Shown: piece after piece, positions 1-6,463 of the stretch | How positions within the stretch are numbered: the stretch's first letter is position 1 | How the letters are laid out: every line of letters begins with the position of its first letter | Assembly: GCA_029821235.1 (NCBI GenBank) | Contig: JALGTT010000072.1 | Span: 1 to 6,463, forward strand | Reading direction: 5' to 3' | Source of the DNA: Candidatus Hebobacteria bacterium | GTDB lineage: Bacteria > Armatimonadota > Hebobacteria > Hebobacterales > Hebobacteraceae | DNA: 6,463 bases | Notes under the pieces: model-generated | What the model saw: only the letters and a program-made list of their open reading frames with translations | What the model was told of the DNA's origin: nothing | Database searches by the model: none | Translations under genes and position numbers: made by a program

Positions 1-2
1 CA

Positions 3-1661
3 GAACCCGAACCGGCGCCGCTGCCCGCCATCGTGGCCGAGGTGAAGGTGGTGGGCAACCAGCGGGTGCCGACGGAGGAGATTGAGGGGGTCATCTCCAG
101 CAAGGTGGGCTCTCCCTACTCCGCCGACAAGGTCAAGCGGGACCGGGAGAAGGTGGTCGCCCTCGGATGGTTCCAGACGGTGGCGGTGGACGAAGAGAGT
201 GTGGAGACGGGGATCCGCCTCACCTTCCGGGTGGTGGAGAACCCGGTGGTGACGGAGATCCGCATCGAGGGCAACCGCGAGCTCACCGCCGACGAGATCC
301 TCGCCCTGATGAAGACCAAGCCGGGAGAGGTGTTCAACTGGCCCCGCTGGCGCGAGGACGGGGCCGCGGTGGAGAAGGAGTACCGCAAGCGCGGGTTCGT
401 GCTCGCCACCGTCCTGCCCCCCAAGATGACGGACGACGGGGTGCTCTCCGTGAGCATTGCGGAGGGGGTGGTCGAGGCGATCAAGATCACCGGCAACACC
501 CACACCAAAGAGTACGTGATCCGGCGCTACATCCGCACCAAGCCGGGGGAGACCTACAACGAGAAGAAGGTGGCGGCCGACGTGCAGCGGCTGAACAACC
601 TCGGCTACTTCGAGACGGTCCGCCGCTACGCGGAGGCCGGAGAGGCCGGCAAGGTGGTGGTGGTGATCACCGTGGTGGAGAAGCGCTACACGGGGGGCGC
701 CTCCTTCGGCGGGATGTACGGGTCGGACTACGGGATGGTGGCCTTCGTGGACGTCACCAAGACCAACCTCTGGGGCACCGGGCAGATGGTCGCGGTGAAG
801 GGCGAGTTCGGCGGACGGAAGACCTATGAGATCGCCTATCGTCACCCGTGGGTCATGACCCCCGAGACGCGGCTCAGCCTGGGCCTGTATGACCGGCGCA
901 TCGTGAGAGAGGCGTTCGTCAACCCCGAGGAGGGGGAAACGCAGAGCATCCTCTACGACGAGCGTCGCTCGGGCGGGAACATGACCCTGGGGCGCCCGGT
1001 CTCCGACCGCACTACCATCTACCTCAGCTTCCGGTCCGACAACGTCTCCATCTCCGATGTGAACGCGGAGGAAGAGGAGTATCTGTCCAGCGCGGCCTTC
1101 CAGCCGCGCAAGGTGCGCAGCATCACCCTGGCCGGGGTGACGGACACCAGGGACAACCGATTCGACCCCAGGAGGGGAGGCTATCAATCCCTTTCGGCCG
1201 AGTTCGCCGGCGCCTTCGGCGGCGCGGAGTTCAACAAGTACTCCCTGGACCTGCGCCGCTACATCTCGGTGAGCAGGAGGAACGTGCTCGCGGTGCGGCT
1301 GCTGGCGGGCACGGTGACCGGAGATGCCCCCTATCTCGAGCAGTTCCTGGTCGGCGGCGCGGAATCGCTGCGGGGATACCGCCTGGACCGGTTCGCCGGT
1401 TCGCACATGGCGATCGTGAACTGCGAGTACCGGTTTCCTCTCACCAAGAACCTGTTGGGCGTGGTGTTCGTGGATGCCGGCGACGCCTGGGGCGGAGACA
1501 TCTCCGCCGATCCCTTCATCCAGGGGGACACGGAGTTCAGCGTCCACACCGGATATGGGGCGGGGATTCGCGTGAAGACTCCGATCGGCCCTCTGCGGCT
1601 GGACCTGGGCTTCAGCGAGGATGGAACCGAGACGCACTTCGGCGTATCCCATATGTTCTGA
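3..1661 (+). CDS. bamA: BamA/Omp85 outer-membrane protein assembly factor (5' partial)
   Basis: This is the central subunit of the BAM complex, which folds and inserts beta-barrel proteins into the outer membrane. The frame is open to the left edge, reading a Pro/Ala-rich EPEPAPLPAIV just before the first domain, so the GTG at 33 is not a convincing start; the signal peptide should lie upstream. Numbering from that GTG, three POTRA domains follow at about 2-71, 72-145 and 146-218, each opening with a beta strand and a GN motif (VVGNQ, IEGNR, ITGNT). The barrel spans 219-542. It carries the Omp85 signature TRDN at 372-375 with a following FDP, the loop-6 LRGY at 446-449 (the family's (V/I/L)RG(F/Y) motif), and a C-terminal Phe in HMF, the usual outer-membrane beta-signal. 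TamA or another Omp85 member is possible, but the skp and lpxD neighbours favour BamA. The barrel (324 residues) is somewhat shorter than in E. coli. Confidence 0.93.
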   Translation, partial: EPEPAPLPAIVAEVKVVGNQRVPTEEIEGVISSKVGSPYSADKVKRDREKVVALGWFQTVAVDEESVETGIRLTFRVVENPVVTEIRIEGNRELTADEILALMKTKPGEVFNWPRWREDGAAVEKEYRKRGFVLATVLPPKMTDDGVLSVSIAEGVVEAIKITGNTHTKEYVIRRYIRTKPGETYNEKKVAADVQRLNNLGYFETVRRYAEAGEAGKVVVVITVVEKRYTGGASFGGMYGSDYGMVAFVDVTKTNLWGTGQMVAVKGEFGGRKTYEIAYRHPWVMTPETRLSLGLYDRRIVREAFVNPEEGETQSILYDERRSGGNMTLGRPVSDRTTIYLSFRSDNVSISDVNAEEEEYLSSAAFQPRKVRSITLAGVTDTRDNRFDPRRGGYQSLSAEFAGAFGGAEFNKYSLDLRRYISVSRRNVLAVRLLAGTVTGDAPYLEQFLVGGAESLRGYRLDRFAGSHMAIVNCEYRFPLTKNLLGVVFVDAGDAWGGDISADPFIQGDTEFSVHTGYGAGIRVKTPIGPLRLDLGFSEDGTETHFGVSHMF

Positions 1662-1700
1662 TCGCGGAGGTGCCGAGGGCGCTTCGTGCGAGGGAAAAGA

Positions 1701-1706
1701 GAGGAG
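1701..1706 (+). promoter_or_regulatory. Shine-Dalgarno of the Skp/OmpH gene
   Basis: GAGGAG lies 7 bases before the ATG at 1714, inside a purine-rich stretch. It fixes the start in front of a well-formed signal peptide. The 52-base gap after bamA shows no terminator-like hairpin with a T run and no obvious promoter, so co-transcription with bamA is likely. Confidence 0.75.
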
Positions 1707-1713
1707 TTAGAGG

Positions 1714-2370
1714 ATGAAAAGAGCGGCATTGGTTTTTGTCATGTTGGCGGCGGCCGCCATGTTGGCGGCGGGCCTGGCGCAGGCGGCCGCGCCCGAGTCT
1801 CCCGTGCTGGCCTACGTGGACATGGACAAGTTGGCCGCGGGTTATGTGGGAATGCAGGACCTCAACCAGCAGTTCCAGCAGTTCCGCGCAGAGAGGGACG
1901 CGGACCTGGAGCGCAAGCACAAGGCGCGTCTGCTCGACGACGAGGAGCAGCGGGAGTTCCTGGACCTGGCGACGGTGGCCGCGCCCACCGAGCAGCGGGA
2001 CAAGCGCCTGAAGGAACTGGAGGACCTGTCCAACCAGCGGGAGCGGAGGCTTTTCACCCTGCGGGAGAAGAAGGACCGTTCGGCGGAAGAGGAAGCCGAG
2101 TTTCAGCAACTCAACAGCATCTATGAGAAGCGCATGAGCGAACTGGCCCAGTTGCAGCGCGAGCGGGACGAGGCGGTTACCGCCAAATATGCGGAACTCT
2201 CGAAGGTCATCACCGACAGTGTGGACGCGGCGGTGAAGGCGGTGGCCGAGGAGCAGAAGCTTGGCATGGTGTTCCGCAAGGAAGTCGTGTTGTGGGGGGG
2301 CGTGGACATCACCGACGACGTGCTGGCCAAACTGAACGCCCCGGCCCCGGCCGCGAAAGAGAGCGAGTAG
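1714..2370 (+). CDS. skp: Skp/OmpH family periplasmic chaperone
   Basis: Skp/OmpH proteins are trimeric periplasmic chaperones whose helical arms hold unfolded outer-membrane proteins on their way to BamA. The 218-residue product starts with a clear Sec signal peptide (MKRAALVFVML plus an Ala/Leu core), probably cut after AQA near residue 24. The mature part opens with the family strand VLAYVDMDKLAAGY. Next comes a long, highly charged segment at about 40-175, rich in Glu, Arg, Lys, Leu and Gln, that reads as coiled coil. The end is the family's closing block, VVLWGGVDITDDVLAKLN (191-208), where OmpH proteins typically have a 'vvly.g.DiTdevl..L' pattern. A short Ala/Pro/Glu tail follows. E. 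coli Skp is about 160 residues, so this version has longer arms. The position between bamA and lpxD is the classical one. Identity rests on context, signal peptide and the terminal blocks, because coiled coils alone are not diagnostic. Confidence 0.86.
   Translation: MKRAALVFVMLAAAAMLAAGLAQAAAPESPVLAYVDMDKLAAGYVGMQDLNQQFQQFRAERDADLERKHKARLLDDEEQREFLDLATVAAPTEQRDKRLKELEDLSNQRERRLFTLREKKDRSAEEEAEFQQLNSIYEKRMSELAQLQRERDEAVTAKYAELSKVITDSVDAAVKAVAEEQKLGMVFRKEVVLWGGVDITDDVLAKLNAPAPAAKESE
1741..1771 (+). repeat. Short tandem repeat in the Skp signal-peptide core
   Basis: The 13-base word ATGTTGGCGGCGG occurs at 1741-1753 and again at 1759-1771, an 18-base period in frame. It encodes MLAAAAMLAAG in the hydrophobic core of the signal peptide. 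This looks like a small in-frame duplication with no regulatory meaning visible. Confidence 0.7.
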
Positions 2371-2394
2371 GGCGGCTGCGCCCTGCCGCGAGTC

Positions 2395-2427
2395 CCTCCC
2401 GGCCCGCGGGCGCGGGGGCCGGGGAGG
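2395..2427 (+). promoter_or_regulatory. GC-rich inverted repeat overlapping the lpxD ribosome-binding region
   Basis: The left arm at 2395-2405 (CCTCCCGGCCC) can pair with 2416-2427 with one bulged G at 2421, giving about 11 base pairs. The tip region 2406-2415 forms the loop. The right arm runs into the purine-rich Shine-Dalgarno of lpxD, so folded mRNA could partly mask it. No T run follows, so it is not a standard intrinsic terminator. Chance pairing in GC-rich sequence is a real alternative. Confidence 0.4.
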
Positions 2428-2430
2428 AGG
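2423..2430 (+). promoter_or_regulatory. Shine-Dalgarno that decides the lpxD start
   Basis: GGAGGAGG ends directly against the ATG at 2431, leaving no spacer, but is 6 bases from the in-frame ATG at 2437. The normal spacing and the resulting N-terminus MTLGELAEALG both favour 2437. Confidence 0.75.
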
Positions 2431-2436
2431 ATGTGC

Positions 2437-3474
2437 ATGACTCTGGGGGAACTGGCTGAAGCCCTGGGCGCCGAACTGAAGGGCGGAGATCCGAGCGCGG
2501 AGGTGCTCGGCATCGCCGGCCTGGAGGAAGTGGGGCCGGGCCAGATATCCTACGTGCAGGACGCGCGGCTGCTCCGGCGGGGAGAGGCCACTCCCGCGCT
2601 GGCGTTGATCGCGCCGGAGGACTGCGCCTCAGAGATCAAACCACTGCTTTCCACCGCCGATCCCCGGCTCGCCTTCGCGCACGCGCTGCGAATACTGGTG
2701 CCGGCCGGGCCTCCGCTCCAGGGTGTGCATCCCACCGCGGTGATCGGAGAAGACGTCGCGCTGGGCGAAGGCGCGGCGGTGGGAGCGCATGCGGTGGTGG
2801 GCGACGGCGCGCGCCTGGGCGCGCGCGTGCAGATCCATCCCCTGGCCATCGTCGGCCGGGGCGCGCAGATCGGCGACGACTCCATCATCCATCCCCACGT
2901 CACCCTGTACGAAGGAGTGCGGCTGGGTGCGCGGGTGATCGTGCATGCCGGCAGCGTGGTGGGCAGCGCGGGCTTCGGGTATGTGGAGGACGGGGAGAAG
3001 TTGCTGCACATCCCCCACGTCGGCACCGTCGTCATCGAGGACGAGGTGGAGATCGGCGCCGGGGTGACCATTGACCGGGCCACCACCGGGGCCACCGTGA
3101 TCGGGCGGGGCACCAAGATAGACAACCTCGTGCACGTCGCCCACAATGTGAAGATCGGGCGCAACTGCGTGGTCGCGGGCCAGACGGGCTTCTCCGGGAG
3201 CGTCACCTTGGGCGACGGCGTGGTACTCGCCGGGCAGACCGGGGTGGCCGACCACGTGACCGTCGGGCGCGGGGCCAAGGCGGGCGCGCGGGCGGCGATC
3301 ACGAGGGACATCCCGGACGGCGTCACCGTGCTGGGCAATCCCGCGCGGCCCCTGGGGGAGCAACTTCGCATCGAGGCCGCTCTGGGGAAACTGCCCGAAC
3401 TGCGGCGCGAGATGCGCAAGCTGGCCGCGCGGATCGCCGCGCTGGAGCGCGCGCGGGGTGGGAAGCGGGACTGA
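2437..3474 (+). CDS. lpxD: UDP-3-O-acylglucosamine N-acyltransferase LpxD
   Basis: LpxD transfers a 3-hydroxyacyl chain from acyl carrier protein to the 2-amino group of UDP-3-O-acyl-glucosamine, making the diacyl precursor of lipid A in the cytoplasm. From the preferred start the protein has 345 residues (E. coli LpxD has 341). Residues 1 to about 95 form the uridine-binding domain, starting TLGELAEALGAELKG and containing ISYVQDARLL. A left-handed beta-helix of hexapeptide repeats follows to about 300 (for example VIGEDVALGEGAAVGAHAVV). It includes the family blocks GFGY (179-182) and TIDR (211-214), and the catalytic histidine in HVAHNVKIG (H236). A second histidine, H273 in ADHV, lies exactly 37 residues later, the same spacing as H239 and H276 in E. 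coli. The last 40 residues are a charged helix, as expected for the trimer/ACP-contact region. It is the third gene of the run; fabZ and lpxA do not follow. Confidence 0.97.
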   Translation: MTLGELAEALGAELKGGDPSAEVLGIAGLEEVGPGQISYVQDARLLRRGEATPALALIAPEDCASEIKPLLSTADPRLAFAHALRILVPAGPPLQGVHPTAVIGEDVALGEGAAVGAHAVVGDGARLGARVQIHPLAIVGRGAQIGDDSIIHPHVTLYEGVRLGARVIVHAGSVVGSAGFGYVEDGEKLLHIPHVGTVVIEDEVEIGAGVTIDRATTGATVIGRGTKIDNLVHVAHNVKIGRNCVVAGQTGFSGSVTLGDGVVLAGQTGVADHVTVGRGAKAGARAAITRDIPDGVTVLGNPARPLGEQLRIEAALGKLPELRREMRKLAARIAALERARGGKRD

Positions 3475-3485
3475 CCCATCGGTCA
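3472..3485. other. Inverted repeat joining the two convergent stop codons
   Basis: TGACC at 3472-3476 and GGTCA at 3481-3485 form a 5-base-pair palindrome around a 4-base centre. The left TGA is the lpxD stop and the right one, read on the other strand, is the stop of the convergent gene. The stem is too short, and lacks T runs on either side, to be called a terminator with confidence. Symmetry of the two stop codons contributes three of the five pairs. Confidence 0.35.
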
Positions 3486-6463
3486 AGGGGAGGAGAGCAG
3501 GCCGGCGTACTGCACGTTTCCGTACCACCCCACCCTCGCCACCGCCCAGGCGGTCTCCAGCGCGCCGAGAGGAAACCGGAAGCCCGCGCGCGAGTTCGCC
3601 TCCACCCGGAACCAGCGGATGGGGGAGAAACCGCGCGACAGCGCCTCCCGCCAGGTCTCAGGCGGCAGGATGAGTTGGATATCCCCCTCCACGTAGTCGG
3701 GATTGGGGTTCTCTACGGTTACCACACAGTCCCCGTCTTCCTCCCGCGTCAGGGACACCGAGAGGGGGAGGATCTCGCCCACGGGAAGCACGTCCTGCAC
3801 GGCTCCCCAGTCCGTCCTGGTGACCGCGCGCACGAAACAGGGAGAGGCGTCCGCGGGCACGATCACCATGATCTCGTAGACCGCCTCCGAGCCGGCCGAA
3901 ATGCGATAGGGGACCTGGCGGGGGATGAGCGTCCACTCTGCGGGGGCCTTCACCTCCACCGTGCCGCTGACCTGCCGGTCCGAGTCATTGCTCAAACCCA
4001 GCCCGAACCGGGTGTTCTTGCCGAGCGGCAGTTCGCCCTGCATCCACAGGGTGAGGGGGTTGCCGGACACCGGGGCCGCGCCCGCGTTGTGCTCCCAGAA
4101 GCGGGAGAAGAACGTCCGCTCCGGCTCCGCCGGCGGATCCAGCGATTCCGCGCCCGGGGAGGCGTCGGCCGGCGGCGGGAGACGAAGCCCCACGGTTACT
4201 ATCTCGTTCCCGCCCGCCTCTATCACCGCCGATGGTTCCTCGACGCGGCCGCGCAGCAGGCCCCGGCGCGGCCGGGTGATGGGCAGGTCCTGCTCCCGCT
4301 CCTCCCGGGGATCGGACCGCCAGGCCGCCTCCGGCACCACCCCGAACTCCAGGGCCGCGGTGCATGGCTTTCCATGGGATTCGTACATGCGCAGAATGAT
4401 CTCCCGCCCTCCTCCGCCGGCCTCGGCCGAGGTGAGTGAGCGCGGTTTGACGGCGGTCACCACCAATCCGGGATGGTCGAGGGAGCAGAGGCCGAGGTCG
4501 GCGGGCAGAGCACCCTCTTGGAGAGCGGTCTGCATTCCGACCAGCGGGTGGGAGAACTCCCACGAGGCCCGTTCCACCGCGCCCTCCCGCCAGTCCCCGT
4601 CGTGAATGGCGAGCGCGTGCCGCCACTCCCGGCCCGCCTCCCTTGCCACCGTCGCGGCGCCCTGTTCCGCGGGAGGCTTCAGCAGCAGCCGCACCGCGCC
4701 CTGCTCATCCACCGTCACCGCCACCGGGCCGGCCCCGAGGAGGGCCGCTCCGCCGGTCCAGGCATCCTCCTCGGACCGCTCCAGGAAGAAATCGTGGCTC
4801 TCGGGAATTTCCAGGCGGTCCTCCCGCACCGCCCGCGCGAGCGCGTCGGCCAACGCCGCTACGCCCCCCGGTCCCGCGCGGTCGGCGAGCAGAGTGGGAA
4901 TTCCCGCCGCCGGGTCCCGATGCCCGCCGCTGGGAACCAGCACCGCCGCCCACTCGTGCTCGGAGAGCGCGCTCTCCAGACAGGCGGCCGCGGGCGGGTG
5001 TCTCTCCAGCAGCCGCCTCGAGTAGGTGTTGTCCCGGCCGAGGCTGATGCGCAGAGCGTGTGAATCCAGATGGGAATCGAGGTCCTCCGTGTCGTCGAGG
5101 GCGGTGCAAGGGATGCCCCGGCTGAGGAGGGCTTTCTCCAGCGCGCGCAGCGCGGCGCGCTGCTTGACAGCGCCTGCGCTGATGATGGCGCACGGACCCA
5201 GGGGCACCGCGCCGTCGTCCCCGCCCTTCCGTCTCACGAACAGGGAGGGGCTCCGCCCCAGGTCCACCCAGTCCCGCGCCAGCCAGCATCCAACCCCGCC
5301 GTCTGCCGACTTCAGCCGCGCGTTGTGCGCCTTCCTGAGGATTGCGCCGAAGGGCGCGCTGCACACCGCGGTCCCCGCCGGGAGGGCGAGCGGCAGCCGC
5401 AGCGCGAGACCTTCACCGCCTCCGGCGGTCCCCCGCACCGCGGTCAGCAGTTCCACGCGCCGCCCGCCGCTCCAGAGGGTTACCTGCTGCTCCACCTCGC
5501 GGCCGTCCGCGAGGGTACGGCGGATGCGGAGCACCTTGGTGACCGGCCCCTCCCAGACCGCCAGCCGCGCCGGAGCGGCCTCGGCGGCGGCGTTTCCTTC
5601 GCCGCCCAGCGCCACCACCTCCGCGCCCGGTCCGCGCCCGGAGACGAGCAGATCGCGGCCGGACGACTTCTCCCGCAGGGCGGTGAGACCCCCTGCGGCG
5701 GCCTCCGCGGTGATGGAGACGAGTTCATTCTCTATCGTCGCCGAGTCCGTCTCCGCGGGCTCGCACACGGGCGGCAGGGAACGCGCCGGCCGCAGATACC
5801 AGGTGCGCCAGCCGAGGGAGGGGACCTCCGAGGCGACGAATCGCAGGCGCACCCTACGCGCACCCTCACCGCCCTCCGGGCTCGGGGGGCTCGCGCATTC
5901 CACGGGAACGGCGCGGCCGTGGTCATCCACCAGTTCGAATCCGGAAGCGAGCGATTCGTCCAGTTCGACCGTCACCTCGCACAGGTCGGTGCGCGGCCAG
6001 GCGGCGGTGTTGACTACCACCACGGCCGCCCCCTGGCGGGGCGCGCCGCGGCCGCGGCGGGTGTCCAGGCGGGACGCGAGGTAGTCGCCGGCCCGCCCCG
6101 CAACGTCGCGGGCCAGCGCCGCCGCCTCCTGGTGACAGGCGAGCAGGTCCAGGCGCCAGGTGCCGCCGGTGCTGCGGGCATGTCCCTGCGCGTACAGGGT
6201 CTGTTCCCAGGCCCTTGCCAGGGCCTGCAGTCCTCCGCGCGCGCCCCCGGCATGGGCCAGGCTGGTGAGCCGTTCCGCGTGGAGAATCGCATCCTCGGCC
6301 AGCCGGGCGGCCTGGCTCAACTCCCAGGAGAGGGCGGTGAGTTCCGCGAGCCCGCCTGGATCGCGCCCCAGGCAGGGCAAGGAGGCGCGCAACAGGTGGG
6401 CCTCCGGGGCCGCCGTGCTCAAGTACCGCCCGGGGGTGCCGAGCCCAACCGCGGGGGTGAGTT
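3483..6463 (-). CDS. GH38-type alpha-mannosidase-like protein (N-terminal part outside window)
   Basis: GH38 enzymes are zinc-dependent retaining alpha-mannosidases. The frame is open to the right edge; the TTG at 6422 is unlikely to be the start, because family proteins have a catalytic barrel before this region. Numbered from that TTG, a helical segment (about 25-110) holds LARAWEQTLYAQGHARSTGG, matching the family's 'W..l...QHHDa.tGT'. H81 aligns with the zinc-ligand His, but Ala replaces the next Asp. A sandwich segment with VVVVNTAAWPR follows (134 onward), then the GH38 C-terminal pattern: ENELVSITAEAAAGGLTAL (about 231), PFGAILRKAHN (about 355), EWRHALAIHDGDWREG (about 598) and RMYESHGKPC (about 677). 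Residues 411-535 look like an inserted alpha/beta domain. About 787-876 resembles a NEW3/Ig-like sandwich (LGLSNDSDRQVSGTVEVKAPAEWTL), and one more beta-rich domain ends the protein. No signal peptide can be judged. Substrate is unknown; activity depends on the unseen barrel. Confidence 0.8.
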   Translation of the reverse strand, partial: LTPAVGLGTPGRYLSTAAPEAHLLRASLPCLGRDPGGLAELTALSWELSQAARLAEDAILHAERLTSLAHAGGARGGLQALARAWEQTLYAQGHARSTGGTWRLDLLACHQEAAALARDVAGRAGDYLASRLDTRRGRGAPRQGAAVVVVNTAAWPRTDLCEVTVELDESLASGFELVDDHGRAVPVECASPPSPEGGEGARRVRLRFVASEVPSLGWRTWYLRPARSLPPVCEPAETDSATIENELVSITAEAAAGGLTALREKSSGRDLLVSGRGPGAEVVALGGEGNAAAEAAPARLAVWEGPVTKVLRIRRTLADGREVEQQVTLWSGGRRVELLTAVRGTAGGGEGLALRLPLALPAGTAVCSAPFGAILRKAHNARLKSADGGVGCWLARDWVDLGRSPSLFVRRKGGDDGAVPLGPCAIISAGAVKQRAALRALEKALLSRGIPCTALDDTEDLDSHLDSHALRISLGRDNTYSRRLLERHPPAAACLESALSEHEWAAVLVPSGGHRDPAAGIPTLLADRAGPGGVAALADALARAVREDRLEIPESHDFFLERSEEDAWTGGAALLGAGPVAVTVDEQGAVRLLLKPPAEQGAATVAREAGREWRHALAIHDGDWREGAVERASWEFSHPLVGMQTALQEGALPADLGLCSLDHPGLVVTAVKPRSLTSAEAGGGGREIILRMYESHGKPCTAALEFGVVPEAAWRSDPREEREQDLPITRPRRGLLRGRVEEPSAVIEAGGNEIVTVGLRLPPPADASPGAESLDPPAEPERTFFSRFWEHNAGAAPVSGNPLTLWMQGELPLGKNTRFGLGLSNDSDRQVSGTVEVKAPAEWTLIPRQVPYRISAGSEAVYEIMVIVPADASPCFVRAVTRTDWGAVQDVLPVGEILPLSVSLTREEDGDCVVTVENPNPDYVEGDIQLILPPETWREALSRGFSPIRWFRVEANSRAGFRFPLGALETAWAVARVGWYGNVQYAGLLSSP

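Noticed and set aside
33..35. GTG as the real start of bamA
   Set aside because: The frame is open further left with an in-frame linker-like sequence, and starting at GTG would remove the signal peptide needed for export.
1662..1713. A terminator or separate promoter between bamA and the Skp/OmpH gene
   Set aside because: No hairpin with a T run and no convincing -35/-10 pair can be seen; the short gap fits an operon.
3475..3482. Intrinsic bidirectional terminator at the convergent junction
   Set aside because: The stem has only 5 base pairs and neither side has a T run, so it is listed only as an inverted repeat.
2550..3528. Long - strand frames of about 300 codons opposite lpxD
   Set aside because: They lie opposite a strongly supported LpxD, are rich in Pro, Arg, Ser, Ala and His as expected for antisense of GC-rich codons, and show no domain pattern.
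5026..6084. A 352-codon + strand frame opposite the GH38-type gene
   Set aside because: Its composition is Arg/Ser/Pro/Ala-rich with no motif, and the - strand frame has recognisable GH38 blocks through the same interval.
6420..6422. TTG as the real start of the GH38-type gene
   Set aside because: The frame continues to the window edge and the family's catalytic barrel should precede this region. No Shine-Dalgarno stands out just upstream.
1..6463. A novel defence or mobile system
   Set aside because: No nuclease, integrase, transposase, toxin-antitoxin pair, repeat array or terminal repeats were seen. All coding space is explained by four genes with recognisable families.

Overview
The window is high-GC DNA (roughly two-thirds or more G+C by eye) from a Gram-negative, LPS-making bacterium. 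The evidence is a run of three outer-membrane biogenesis genes on the + strand: a BamA/Omp85 assembly protein, a Skp/OmpH periplasmic chaperone and the lipid A enzyme LpxD. In the part visible, the BamA has three POTRA domains following a Pro/Ala-rich stretch, whereas proteobacterial BamA has five. With the high GC and a large multidomain GH38-type protein next door, this suggests a non-proteobacterial diderm. An Armatimonadota-like or similar lineage is a guess, not a demonstrated assignment.

Layout: bases 1-1661 hold most of bamA, whose 5' end lies outside the window. Bases 1714-2370 hold the Skp/OmpH gene, behind a clear Shine-Dalgarno. Bases 2437-3474 hold lpxD; its start is better placed at the second of two nearby ATGs. 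Bases 3483-6463 hold, on the - strand, the C-terminal 992 or so codons of a large GH38-type (alpha-mannosidase-like) protein whose start and most of whose catalytic barrel lie beyond the right edge. The two transcription units converge with only 8 bases between stop codons. Coding density is very high; no RNA genes, mobile elements or CRISPR were seen.

Working together: Skp escorts unfolded outer-membrane proteins across the periplasm to the BamA machine, and LpxD makes the diacyl-glucosamine intermediate of lipid A for the outer leaflet of the same membrane. The bamA-skp-lpxD order is the classical one, but the usual next genes (fabZ, lpxA) are absent, as the run ends at the convergent gene. 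The GH38-type protein is probably an independent carbohydrate-processing gene.

The window is mostly ordinary core biology. The most unusual part is the GH38-type protein: a divergent metal-site motif, an apparent alpha/beta insertion inside its beta-sandwich region, and an extra C-terminal pair of beta-sandwich-like domains. No convincing new system is visible.
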